Assembly: GCF_009827295.1 (NCBI RefSeq)
Contig: NZ_WTYD01000001.1
Coordinates: 1,798,001-1,862,000 of the forward strand
Direction: 5' to 3'
DNA length: 64,000 nucleotides
From: Qipengyuania pelagi
GTDB taxonomy: Bacteria; Pseudomonadota; Alphaproteobacteria; Sphingomonadales; Sphingomonadaceae
The notes beneath the pieces were generated by a model. It ran no database searches and was not told the DNA's origin. It was given only the letters and a program-made list of their open reading frames with translations. Positions 53,070 to 62,691 of the stretch are shown here, piece after piece (positions within the stretch are counted from its first letter, which is position 1; each line of letters opens with the position of its first letter). A program made the translations under genes and the position numbers.

Positions 53070-53205
53070 GGTCCTCCCCCAACGGGGGAGGGGGACCGCC
53101 GCGCATGGCGCGGGGGTGGAGGGGCACCCCGACCGCGATCACTTCGCCTGAGAGGATGCCCCTCCACCATCCTGCGGATGGTCCCCCTCCCCGGTCCGGG
53201 GAGGA
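53070..53205. repeat. Palindromic intergenic repeat
   Basis: The region between convergent genes is a nested palindrome. GGTGGAGGGGCA (53115-53126) pairs with TGCCCCTCCACC (53157-53168), and GGGGAGGGGGACC (53085-53097) pairs with GGTCCCCCTCCCC (53180-53192). It resembles the GC-rich 'cctccaccat/ggtccccctcccc' elements scattered through sphingomonad genomes. It could terminate transcription from both sides. Confidence 0.75.
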
Positions 53206-54516
53206 TCAGCCCGCCGCCGCCTGGCCCTCGCGTGGCACTGCGAAGCGGCGCACGTAATCGCCCAGTTCCTCGTGCACCCGCTCTGCGGTGAGGCCGAACT
53301 GTTCGAGGCTGTAGCGATGCGGGCGCCGCTTCAGGCGCTGTGACCGCTCGACGAAATCTTCCATCCCCGCGACGGCAGGCGCCATGTCGAGGTCGAGGAA
53401 GCGATAGACCCGCTCCATCGTGCCGCGCCAGTCGGCATCCATCTCCTCGTACTGGACGTCGATCATCCGCTCTGCCGGGATCAGGGCGCGCGCGGCCTGC
53501 ATCCGCTCGATCTCCAGCCGGGTCTTGCGCAGCCATTCCTCGCCGATCGTCTTCGGATCGACATGGTCGGAATAGATGATGGTCTGGTTCCACGCCAGCG
53601 AGGCGGCGCTACCGACGATCGCCTGCGGATCGCGATGGGTGAAGATCAGGCGCGCATCGGGAAACACTTGAAGCAGCGCGGGCAGGTCGAGCATGTGCTG
53701 GGGGGTCTTGAGGATCCATGGACGGATGCTGGAGACTTGCTGCGACCAGCCGATCAGCCTGAGAAGGTCCGCCATGTGGCGATAGGCGGGCGTCGCGTCC
53801 TCGCTCTCGCACCATCGCCCGTAGCTCGGCACATGCCACTGCGCCTCGTGTTTCATGCCCCAGAAGCTGGCGACCAGCAGGCCGAGTTCCTCTTCGGGTT
53901 CGTAGGGCCCGGTGGGATGGATCGACAGGGTGCGCGGATTGGCGAGGCGCGCCACCTTCATGATGCGGCTGGCGAGGACGGGGCGGAAGTCCTCCTTCTC
54001 GCCCGCCAGCACCTCTTCGAACTCCGGGCGTGGGACCGGGCTGATCGTTTCGAAACTGCGCATATGCGAAAAGCGCTGGTCGGCGGCGAGCAGGCGGTGG
54101 AGGCGCGTGGTGCCCGAGCGCATCGGGCCGACGATGACCACCGGGCGCCGCAGGGGCCGGGCGAGAATTTCGGGATGACGCGCGAACCACCATTGGGTCA
54201 GCAGCCGATCGCGCAGGACGTGGTGGAACTGCTTTTCCGCCGCCAGCTCGCCCGCCGGATTGAGCCGCGCTTCCTGCGCGACCGATTCGAGCAGGACCTC
54301 CAGCGGCCGTTCGAACCACGGATCGCCGAAATCCTCGAGGCCGGTCGTATGGCGGGCGTGATCGAGCAGCGCGGTTTTTTCGAGGCTAGGCTTGTCCAGA
54401 AAGCCGGTCCGGCGCCCCAGCTTCACCGCGATATTCAGCCCGTCGATAAAGCGCGTGCGGCGCGGCGGGATGGCCGGGATCGGTTTCGATGTGGCTTGCA
54501 AGTCAGTCCTATCCAA
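53206..54516 (-). CDS. Sulfotransferase family protein
   Basis: A 436-residue member of the bacterial sulfotransferase group. The 5'-phosphosulfate loop is VVIVGPMRSGTTRLHRLLA (about residues 126-144), and the 3'-phosphate-binding segment is ARLIFTHRDPQAIVGSAASL with the characteristic Arg and Ser. It would transfer sulfate from PAPS to a hydroxyl acceptor. The N-terminal ~110 residues form the helical extension usual in the alphaproteobacterial group. No PAPS synthesis genes are in the window and the acceptor is unknown. Confidence 0.9.
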   Translation of the reverse strand: MDRTDLQATSKPIPAIPPRRTRFIDGLNIAVKLGRRTGFLDKPSLEKTALLDHARHTTGLEDFGDPWFERPLEVLLESVAQEARLNPAGELAAEKQFHHVLRDRLLTQWWFARHPEILARPLRRPVVIVGPMRSGTTRLHRLLAADQRFSHMRSFETISPVPRPEFEEVLAGEKEDFRPVLASRIMKVARLANPRTLSIHPTGPYEPEEELGLLVASFWGMKHEAQWHVPSYGRWCESEDATPAYRHMADLLRLIGWSQQVSSIRPWILKTPQHMLDLPALLQVFPDARLIFTHRDPQAIVGSAASLAWNQTIIYSDHVDPKTIGEEWLRKTRLEIERMQAARALIPAERMIDVQYEEMDADWRGTMERVYRFLDLDMAPAVAGMEDFVERSQRLKRRPHRYSLEQFGLTAERVHEELGDYVRRFAVPREGQAAAG

Positions 54517-54647
54517 TCTGGCGACGGCGAGCGTGTCGCAGCCTGTCGTATTGGGGGGTCAATGCCTGGAGCCGATCATCGTGCCCTGCCCGCGCCCCCA
54601 TCCATGGGACTGGCCAAGCCAAAAGCGAGCGGGCATAGGCGAACGCC

Positions 54648-56078
54648 ATGCACGATATCGCCTTTATCCGTAAGAACCCCGGCGCTTTCGACGCGGGGCT
54701 GGCCCGTCGCGGAGCGGAGCCGCAAGCCGACACCATCCTCTCCCTCGACGCCCGCCGCCGCGAGGTGACGACCGCCCTGCAACAGGCGCAGAGCCGCCGC
54801 AACGACGCCTCGAAGGCGATCGGCCAAGCGATGGGTCAGGGCGACACGGCAAAGGCCGAGGCGCTCAAGGCCGAGGTCGCCCAAATCAAGCAGCATATGC
54901 CGGAGATGGAAGAGCAGGACCGCGCGCTCGCGAGCGAATTGAACGACCTGCTCGCGCGCCTTCCCAACCTGCCCGCCGAGGACGTGCCGGAAGGCGAGGA
55001 CGAAGCCGGGAATGTCGAAGTCTCGCAATGGGGCGACCGGCGCGAATTTACCTTCGAACCCAAGGAGCACGCCGATCTCGGCCCGGCGCTCGGCATGGAT
55101 TTCGAGACCGGCACCAAGCTGTCGGGCGCGCGCTTCACCTTCCTGCGCGGCGACATGGCGCGGCTCCACCGTGCGCTGGCTCAGTTCATGTTGGACCGAC
55201 AGACTCGCGAGAACGGCTATACCGAATGCAACCCGCCGGTGCTGGTCAACGACGAAGCGATGTACGGGACCGACAAGCTGCCCAAGTTTGCCGAAGACAG
55301 CTTTGCAACTGAAGTACGTCACGACTGGGACCGCATTGAGGAAGAAACTGCCGCCCGTTATAAAAGGATGGGTGATGTATTCGAGCCAGACGCTGCTGCG
55401 AAAGAGAGCGTCGAAATTCATAAGCGCCTTCGTGCGATGGACAACGCAGATCGACGCTGGCTCGTCCCGACCTCCGAGGTTCCCCTCACCTATTCGGTGG
55501 CGGGCGAAATCATCGACGATCTTTCGGACCCGATCCGCATGACGGCCCACACGCTCTGCTTCCGATCCGAGGCCGGGTCGGCGGGGCGCGATACGCGCGG
55601 GTTCATTCGCCAGCACCAGTTCGAAAAGGTCGAGCTGGTCAGCATCTGCCGCCCCGAAGACAGCGAGGCTGAGCACGAGCGGATGACGCGCTGCGCGGAA
55701 GGCATTCTCGAAGCGCTGAACCTGCCCTATCGCCGGATGCTGCTCTGCACCGGGGACATGGGTTTCGGCGCGAAGAAGACTTTCGACCTCGAAGTCTGGC
55801 TGCCGGGCCAGGGCGCCTGGCGCGAGATCAGTTCGTGTTCCAACACCGGCGATTTCCAGGCGCGACGGATGAATGCGCGCTATCGCCCGGAAAACGAGGG
55901 CGCAGGAGCGAAGAAGACCGAATTCGTCCACACGCTCAACGGATCGGGCCTCGCGGTCGGGCGGACTTTGGTCGCGGTGCTGGAGAATTATCAGGAAGAA
56001 GATGGCAGCGTCGTCGTCCCCGAAGCCCTGCTGTCCTATATGGGCGGGGTATCGCGATTGGAGCCGCGCGCGCGATGA
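54648..56078 (+). CDS. serS: Seryl-tRNA synthetase, with internal insertion
   Basis: A 476-residue class II synthetase charging tRNA-Ser. The N-terminal coiled-coil arm covers about residues 30-105; motif 2 is [26 protein letters not shown] and motif 3 [18 protein letters not shown]. An extra segment lies between KFAEDSFAT (~221) and [13 protein letters not shown] (~269). It is about 50 residues, where E. coli has about 13. It is highly charged ([20 protein letters not shown]) and its DNA is about 53% G+C over 140 bases, below the flanking parts. The protein otherwise looks intact. Its stop overlaps surE by ATGA. Confidence 0.96.
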   Translation: MHDIAFIRKNPGAFDAGLARRGAEPQADTILSLDARRREVTTALQQAQSRRNDASKAIGQAMGQGDTAKAEALKAEVAQIKQHMPEMEEQDRALASELNDLLARLPNLPAEDVPEGEDEAGNVEVSQWGDRREFTFEPKEHADLGPALGMDFETGTKLSGARFTFLRGDMARLHRALAQFMLDRQTRENGYTECNPPVLVNDEAMYGTDKLPKFAEDSFATEVRHDWDRIEEETAARYKRMGDVFEPDAAAKESVEIHKRLRAMDNADRRWLVPTSEVPLTYSVAGEIIDDLSDPIRMTAHTLCFRSEAGSAGRDTRGFIRQHQFEKVELVSICRPEDSEAEHERMTRCAEGILEALNLPYRRMLLCTGDMGFGAKKTFDLEVWLPGQGAWREISSCSNTGDFQARRMNARYRPENEGAGAKKTEFVHTLNGSGLAVGRTLVAVLENYQEEDGSVVVPEALLSYMGGVSRLEPRAR

Positions 56079-56848
56079 AGATCCTCCTCACCAATGACGA
56101 TGGCATTCACGCTCCCGGCCTCGAAGTGCTCGAGGCGATCGCGCGCGAATTCAGCGACGATATCTGGATCTGCGCCCCGGACGAGGAACAGTCCGGCATG
56201 GGCCATGCGCTCACCCTGACCCGCCCCGTGCGCCTGCGCCAGCATGGCGAGCGGCGCTTCTCCGTCACCGGAACGCCCACCGATTCGGTCACGATGGGGC
56301 TGCGCAAGGTGATCGACGGCACGCCGGACCTGATCCTTTCCGGCGTCAATCGCGGAGCCAATCTGGGCGACGACATCACCTATTCGGGCACTGTCTCCGC
56401 CGCCATCGAAGGGGCGCTGGCGGGCGTGCGCTCGATCGCGCTGAGCCAGGTCATGGGCCCGGTGCGCGGCCGCGAGGACGGATCGCGGGAAGATTATTTC
56501 GCCGCCGCGCGAGAATGGGGCACGCGCGTGCTCACTCCGCTGCTCGATACGCCTCTGCCCGATCGCACGCTGGTCAATGTCAATTTCCCCGCCCTCGCCC
56601 CCGATCAGATCAAGGGCATCCGCGCGGTACGGCAGGGCTTCCACGACTATTCGCGCGGCACCGTGGTCGAAGGGCGCGATCCGCGCGGCTTCCAGTATTA
56701 CTGGTTCGGCCTCGAAGCGATCGAACACACGCTCGACCACGGGACCGATCTCGAAGCGATCGACGAGGGCTATGTCGCGGTCACCCCGCTCCAACTCGAT
56801 CTGACGCATCACGCCTCGCTCGGCGCGCTGGCGGACCGGTTCGCGTAA
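56075..56848 (+). CDS. surE: 5'-nucleotidase/polyphosphatase SurE
   Basis: A 257-residue survival protein E that hydrolyses nucleoside monophosphates. The metal-binding start [47 protein letters not shown] and [20 protein letters not shown] are conserved. The ATG lies within the serS stop (ATGA), giving a translationally coupled pair; the longer open frame beginning at 55835 overlaps serS and is rejected. The usual alphaproteobacterial serS-surE linkage supports the call. Confidence 0.97.
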   Translation: MKILLTNDDGIHAPGLEVLEAIAREFSDDIWICAPDEEQSGMGHALTLTRPVRLRQHGERRFSVTGTPTDSVTMGLRKVIDGTPDLILSGVNRGANLGDDITYSGTVSAAIEGALAGVRSIALSQVMGPVRGREDGSREDYFAAAREWGTRVLTPLLDTPLPDRTLVNVNFPALAPDQIKGIRAVRQGFHDYSRGTVVEGRDPRGFQYYWFGLEAIEHTLDHGTDLEAIDEGYVAVTPLQLDLTHHASLGALADRFA

Positions 56849-57945
56849 TGAGCCGCGAGAAGCAGGTCGACACGATCGCGCCGCAGGGCAGGTCGCGTTC
56901 CTTTCGCGGCCCGCGCTACCAGCCGCTGCGCCGCGCGGTAAAGATCCCGGTCTGGGGCGATCTCGGCATCCGCCTCGGCCTGGCACTGTTCCTGATCAGC
57001 ATCGTGGTGATGATCCACTGGTGGGACCGCGAAGGGCTGGTCGACAATCTCGACGGCGAGGTCAGTTTCCTCGACGTGATCTATTTCACCATGATCTCGA
57101 TCACCACCACCGGCTTCGGCGATATCGCGCCGATTTCGGACCGGGCGCGGCTGGTCGAGGCGGTGATCGTGACGCCGATCCGCTTCGCCGTGTTCTTCAT
57201 CTTCGTGGGCACCGCCTACAATTTCATCATCAAGCGCAGCTGGGAGAAATGGCGCATGGCCCGCATCCAGGAGCAATTGTCGCAACACATCGTGGTGCTG
57301 GGCTTCGGCATTTCGGGATCGCAATCGGTCGACGAACTGATCGAGCGCGGGACCGATCCCAGCTGCATCGTCGTCATCGACCCAAGCGAGGAACGGCTGC
57401 ACGATGCCGAACGGCTCGGCTGCAACGTCATGGCGGCGGATGCCACGCGCGACGAGACGCTGAAGGCGGTCCATATCGACCAGGCGCAGAACGTGCTGGT
57501 CTCCGCCGGACGCGACGACACTTCGATCCTGATCGTCCTGACCGTGCGCGCCCTCGCCCCGCACGTGCCCATCAGCGTGGTGGTGCGCGCCGACGATAAC
57601 GAATCGCTCGCGCGGCAGGCGGGGGCGAACAACGTCATCAATCCGGTCAAGTTCACCGGTCTCTTATTGGCGGGCAGCGCCAAGGGCGCGCATATCGCCG
57701 AATATCTCGCCGACCTCGCCAGCGTGTCGGGCCGGGTCCAGCTGATCGAGCGCGAGGTGACCGAGGCGGAATGCGGCAAGTCGATCGGCGAATTGTCGAG
57801 CGGGGGACGCGGCCTGCGCGTCTATCGCAATGGCGAAGCGCTCGGCTTCTGGGAAAGCGAATGCCAGGCGCTCCAGACCGGCGATGTCATCGTCGAGATC
57901 GTTCCGACCGTGACCGGGGAGCAGAAGGGCGATGGCTCCGACTGA
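56848..57945 (+). CDS. Potassium channel with TrkA-N/RCK domain
   Basis: A 365-residue ion channel subunit. Two helices (LGIRLGLALFLISIVVMIHWW and IRFAVFFIFVGTAYNFII) flank a pore loop with filter ISITTTGFGDIAP. The cytoplasmic part has a Rossmann RCK domain (HIVVLGFGISGSQSVDELIERG) and a C-terminal TrkA-C-like region (TEAECGKSIGELSSGGRGLRVYRNGE). It conducts K+ and is probably gated by a nucleotide or ions at the RCK domain. The ATG shares its A with the surE stop (TAATG), so it is coupled to surE. Confidence 0.93.
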   Translation: MSREKQVDTIAPQGRSRSFRGPRYQPLRRAVKIPVWGDLGIRLGLALFLISIVVMIHWWDREGLVDNLDGEVSFLDVIYFTMISITTTGFGDIAPISDRARLVEAVIVTPIRFAVFFIFVGTAYNFIIKRSWEKWRMARIQEQLSQHIVVLGFGISGSQSVDELIERGTDPSCIVVIDPSEERLHDAERLGCNVMAADATRDETLKAVHIDQAQNVLVSAGRDDTSILIVLTVRALAPHVPISVVVRADDNESLARQAGANNVINPVKFTGLLLAGSAKGAHIAEYLADLASVSGRVQLIEREVTEAECGKSIGELSSGGRGLRVYRNGEALGFWESECQALQTGDVIVEIVPTVTGEQKGDGSD

Positions 57946-58011
57946 CGGGCGCATGGTGGCGCAACCGGGGTTTTGCGTGTAGAGGCGCGCCGAACACCCC
58001 CGGATTCCCTT

Positions 58012-59388
<1,377 letters not shown>

Positions 59389-59397
59389 AACCGCCCC

Positions 59398-60048
59398 ATG
59401 AGGCTGCACCACAAACGGTATCTGCTGTTCCTCGTGGTGATGGCGATAGCCTTGTGGCCCGCGCTCGCCTTCGTCCCATGGGCCAGCGCGCTTCTGATCG
59501 CATTCGATGTCGGCGTTCTCGCCTTCATCCTGTCCTGCATCGGAGTGTGGCGGCATGGCGGCCCCGAAATGTTGCGGCGCGAGGCGCGGGCGAACGATGT
59601 CGGCGGGATCGGCCTCCTGTTCATCACCGCGCTCATCTGCGCCAGCGTCACCGGTGCGCTGTCCACTCTGCTGCTGGGCAAGAATTCCCTGTCGGCAGGA
59701 GAAATCGCGCTGATGGTCGCCACGCTGATCGCGACCTGGTGCTTCGCCAATCTGGTTTACACCTTCCACTACGTCCGCCTCTACTGGAGCGACGGGGACC
59801 GGCCGGATGGCGGGCCTGAAGACGCACCGCCCGGCGAACAGGGCGGGTTGCAGTTTCCCGGCGATGCGGCGCCAGGCTTTTCCGATTTCGTCAATTTCGC
59901 CTTCGTGATCGGGATGACCTGCCAGACTGCGGATGTGAACATTACCGGCGCGCATATCCGGCGCGTCGCGACGTTCCACGGCTTGTTCGCCTTCGCCTTC
60001 AACCTTGGCATCCTCGCTCTTGCCGTGAACGCCCTCGCCTCGATCTAG
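59398..60048 (+). CDS. DUF1345 membrane protein
   Basis: A 216-residue inner-membrane protein with about five helices (LFLVVMAIALWPALAFVPW, ALLIAFDVGVLAFILSCIGVW, GIGLLFITALICASVTGAL, EIALMVATLIATWCFANLVY, FHGLFAFAFNLGILALAVNAL). The DUF1345 signature LQFPGDAAPGFSDFVNFAFV then GMTCQTADVNITGAHIRR is clear. Family function is unknown. It lies 9 bp after rimO. Confidence 0.88.
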   Translation: MRLHHKRYLLFLVVMAIALWPALAFVPWASALLIAFDVGVLAFILSCIGVWRHGGPEMLRREARANDVGGIGLLFITALICASVTGALSTLLLGKNSLSAGEIALMVATLIATWCFANLVYTFHYVRLYWSDGDRPDGGPEDAPPGEQGGLQFPGDAAPGFSDFVNFAFVIGMTCQTADVNITGAHIRRVATFHGLFAFAFNLGILALAVNALASI

Positions 60049-60133
60049 CCGAGGGAGACAGGCTGCCGGGACGCCGGACCGTTATCTTTCGGGTTCGGAC
60101 GAAACCCTATCCCCCCTCACGCGTAACCCAAGC

Positions 60134-60934
60134 GTGACCATCTCCATCCACACCCGCTTCGCCTTCTCGCTCGACAAGCCGACCGATGTCCTCCTGCAAT
60201 TTGAAGCGGCGGATATTCCCGAGCATGAAATCCTGTCGAGTTCGCTCGACATGACCGAGGCCGAGCACCGCGCGCATGTCCCGGCGCAGGACGATATCGG
60301 CACCCGGATCTGGCTGCGCGCCCAGGGCGATTTCGAGGTCGATTATCAAGCGAGGGTCCGCCCGATCCGCCAATTGGCCGCGCTCGAAACGCTCCAGCCG
60401 ATCCTGCCCCACGACATGCCGGGCGAAGCGGTCCAGTATCTGTTCGATTCCCGCTATTGCCCCGCGGACAAGTTCCAGCCCTTCGTGGAGGCCGAATTCG
60501 GCGGGACCCAGGGCGGCGCGCGGATCGCGGCGATCAAGGAATGGATCGAGAGCCATTTCACCTATCAGTCCGGCGTCAGCGACGCGCGCACCGATGCGCT
60601 CGACAGTTTCGTGGAGCGACGCGGGATATGTCGCGATTTCGCGCATGTCCTGGTGACGATGGCGCGCGCAAGCACCATCCCGGCGCGCTATGTCGCCTGC
60701 TATGCGCCGGGCGTGGAACCGCCGGACTTTCACGCCATCGCGGAGGTTTTCCTGAGCGATCCCGAGACCGAAGGCGGCGGCACCTGGCAATTGGTCGATG
60801 CCACCGGAATGGCCGATCCGGCGGAAACAGTGAAGATCGGCGTCGGGCGCGATGCCGCCGATGTCAGCTTCCTCACAAGTTTCGGCCCCAACAATTTCCG
60901 GCGCAGTTCGGTCAAAGTATCGCGGGAGGACTGA
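60134..60934 (+). CDS. Transglutaminase-like cysteine protease family protein
   Basis: A 266-residue cytoplasmic protein with a transglutaminase core. Catalytic Cys is in RRGICRDFAHVLVTMARAS, His in PDFHAIAEVFL and Asp in WQLVDATGMAD. An N-terminal beta domain (ISIHTRFAFSLDKPTDVLLQFEAAD) is usual in the group. The start is GTG at 60134; no ATG precedes the conserved part. The reaction is probably peptide or isopeptide cleavage or transfer; the partner is unknown. Confidence 0.88.
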   Translation: MTISIHTRFAFSLDKPTDVLLQFEAADIPEHEILSSSLDMTEAEHRAHVPAQDDIGTRIWLRAQGDFEVDYQARVRPIRQLAALETLQPILPHDMPGEAVQYLFDSRYCPADKFQPFVEAEFGGTQGGARIAAIKEWIESHFTYQSGVSDARTDALDSFVERRGICRDFAHVLVTMARASTIPARYVACYAPGVEPPDFHAIAEVFLSDPETEGGGTWQLVDATGMADPAETVKIGVGRDAADVSFLTSFGPNNFRRSSVKVSRED

Positions 60935-61062
60935 CGACCAGCCTGTACGGCGGGAGCACTCCCCGGTGGGAGCGATGAATATGTATGCGGCGCGCTGGCC
61001 TCTATAGGACGGGTTTGATAGCCCCTTTGGTGTAGGGGCGGTAAGGAAGGGGAAGATACGAC

Positions 61063-62505
61063 ATGGGCTTCACAGCGGACCGGCTGCTTCTGTTCGGCGC
61101 GACCGGAGACCTGTCGCAGCGTATGCTGCTCCCATCCCTCTGCGCGCTCCATGCCGATGATTTGCTGGCGCCAGAGCTCAAGATCGTCGGCACGGCCCGT
61201 TCGGAATTGAGCACGTCCGAATTCCGCAATTTCGCGCGCGAGGCGCTGGAAAAACACCTTCCCGCGGGGCGACGCGGCGGGGTCGGCACGTTCCTCAACC
61301 GCCTGAGCTACGAAGCGGTCGATGCGACCACGCAGGAAGGCTACGACCGACTCGCGAAGCAGGTCGAGGGCGAAAGCGAAGGGCTCGCCATCTTCCTGTC
61401 CACCGCGCCGAGCCTGTTCGAACCGACCATTTCCGGCCTCTCCCAGGCGGGGCTGACGGGCAATCGGACGCGGATCGGGCTGGAAAAGCCGCTCGGCACG
61501 GATCTCGCCTCCAGCCAGGAAATCAACGACGCGGTGGCGGCGGAGTTCAGCGAGGACCGCATCTTCCGCATCGACCATTATCTGGGCAAGGAGACGGTGC
61601 AGAACCTCCTCGCCCTGCGCTTCGGCAACATCCTGTTCGAGCCGGTGTGGAATTCCAACTATATCGATCACGTGCAGATCACCGTGGCGGAAACGGTCGG
61701 GCTGGAATCGCGGGTCGCTTATTACGACGACAGCGGCGCGCTGCGCGACATGGTGCAGAACCATATGCTGCAATTGCTCGCCCTCGTCGCGATGGAGCCG
61801 CCGACCAGTTTCGACGCGACTGCGGTGCGCGATGAGAAGGTCAAGGTCCTGCGCGCCCTGCGCCCGGTCGGATCGGAAGACACGGTGACGGGCCAGTACC
61901 GCGCCGGCGCCGTAGGCGGCGCGGCGGTGCCCGGTTACGACGACGAGCTGGGCAAGCCCTCCGATACGGAGACCTTTGTCGCCATCAAGGCCCATGTCGA
62001 CAATTGGCGCTGGAAGGGCGTCCCGTTCTATCTGCGCACGGGCAAGCGACTGCCCGAGCGCGTGACCGAGATCGTGGTCCAGTTCCGCTGCATCCCGCAT
62101 TCGATCTTCGCCGGGCGCGGGGCGAAGACCATGCCCAACCGGCTCGTGATCGGCATCCAGCCGGAAGAGAATATCCAGTTCTCGCTCATGGCCAAGGTTC
62201 CCGGCCTCGATCGCGAGGGGCTGAGGCTGCGCCAGGTCCCGCTCGACGTGACGATGCCGCACGCCTTTTCCGACAAGATCCGGCGGATCGCCTACGAACG
62301 CCTGCTGCTGGACCTCATCGAAGGCGACCAGACCCTGTTCGTCCGCCGCGACGAGGTGGAAGCGCAGTGGGAGTGGATCGACGCGATCCGCGCACGCTGG
62401 GAGGAAAGCGGCGAACCACCCAAGACCTACACCGCCGGCACATGGGGCCCCAGCGCCGCGATCGCCCTTGCCGAACGCGACGGAGTGAGCTGGCATGACG
62501 AGTAG
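61063..62505 (+). CDS. zwf: Glucose-6-phosphate 1-dehydrogenase
   Basis: A 480-residue enzyme oxidising glucose 6-phosphate to 6-phosphogluconolactone. The nucleotide motif GATGDLSQRM (12-21), EKPLG (141-145) and the active-site RIDHYLGKE (169-177) are all present. Length is normal. A GGAAGGGGA run precedes the ATG. It feeds the Entner-Doudoroff pathway with edd downstream; pgl is not seen between them. Confidence 0.97.
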   Translation: MGFTADRLLLFGATGDLSQRMLLPSLCALHADDLLAPELKIVGTARSELSTSEFRNFAREALEKHLPAGRRGGVGTFLNRLSYEAVDATTQEGYDRLAKQVEGESEGLAIFLSTAPSLFEPTISGLSQAGLTGNRTRIGLEKPLGTDLASSQEINDAVAAEFSEDRIFRIDHYLGKETVQNLLALRFGNILFEPVWNSNYIDHVQITVAETVGLESRVAYYDDSGALRDMVQNHMLQLLALVAMEPPTSFDATAVRDEKVKVLRALRPVGSEDTVTGQYRAGAVGGAAVPGYDDELGKPSDTETFVAIKAHVDNWRWKGVPFYLRTGKRLPERVTEIVVQFRCIPHSIFAGRGAKTMPNRLVIGIQPEENIQFSLMAKVPGLDREGLRLRQVPLDVTMPHAFSDKIRRIAYERLLLDLIEGDQTLFVRRDEVEAQWEWIDAIRARWEESGEPPKTYTAGTWGPSAAIALAERDGVSWHDE

Positions 62506-62513
62506 GGTTCTTC

Positions 62514-62658
62514 GCTCGCAAAGGCACAGAGGCGCAGGGCGTCTGTCCGCACCGCAGGCGCTTTATTCGAACCTCCGTTCGCCCGGCATGCTCGCCAGGA
62601 TGGAACGCGGCTTCACCGCAACAGCGAACTCCTCCGTGCCTCCATGCCTCCGTGAGCG
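62514..62658. repeat. Imperfect inverted repeat between zwf and edd
   Basis: CGCTCGCAAAGGCACAGAGG (from 62514) is inverted imperfectly as CCTCCATGCCTCCGTGAGCG (ending 62658). The arms are about 27 bp apart from mismatches and enclose about 90 bp. The 'aggcacagaggcgcag' words resemble a repeat class common in sphingomonad intergenic DNA. It lies in the leader of edd and could fold or attenuate. Confidence 0.45.
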
Positions 62659-62691
62659 CCAAATCTTCTTTCCAAACAGGAGCGCCGCCGC

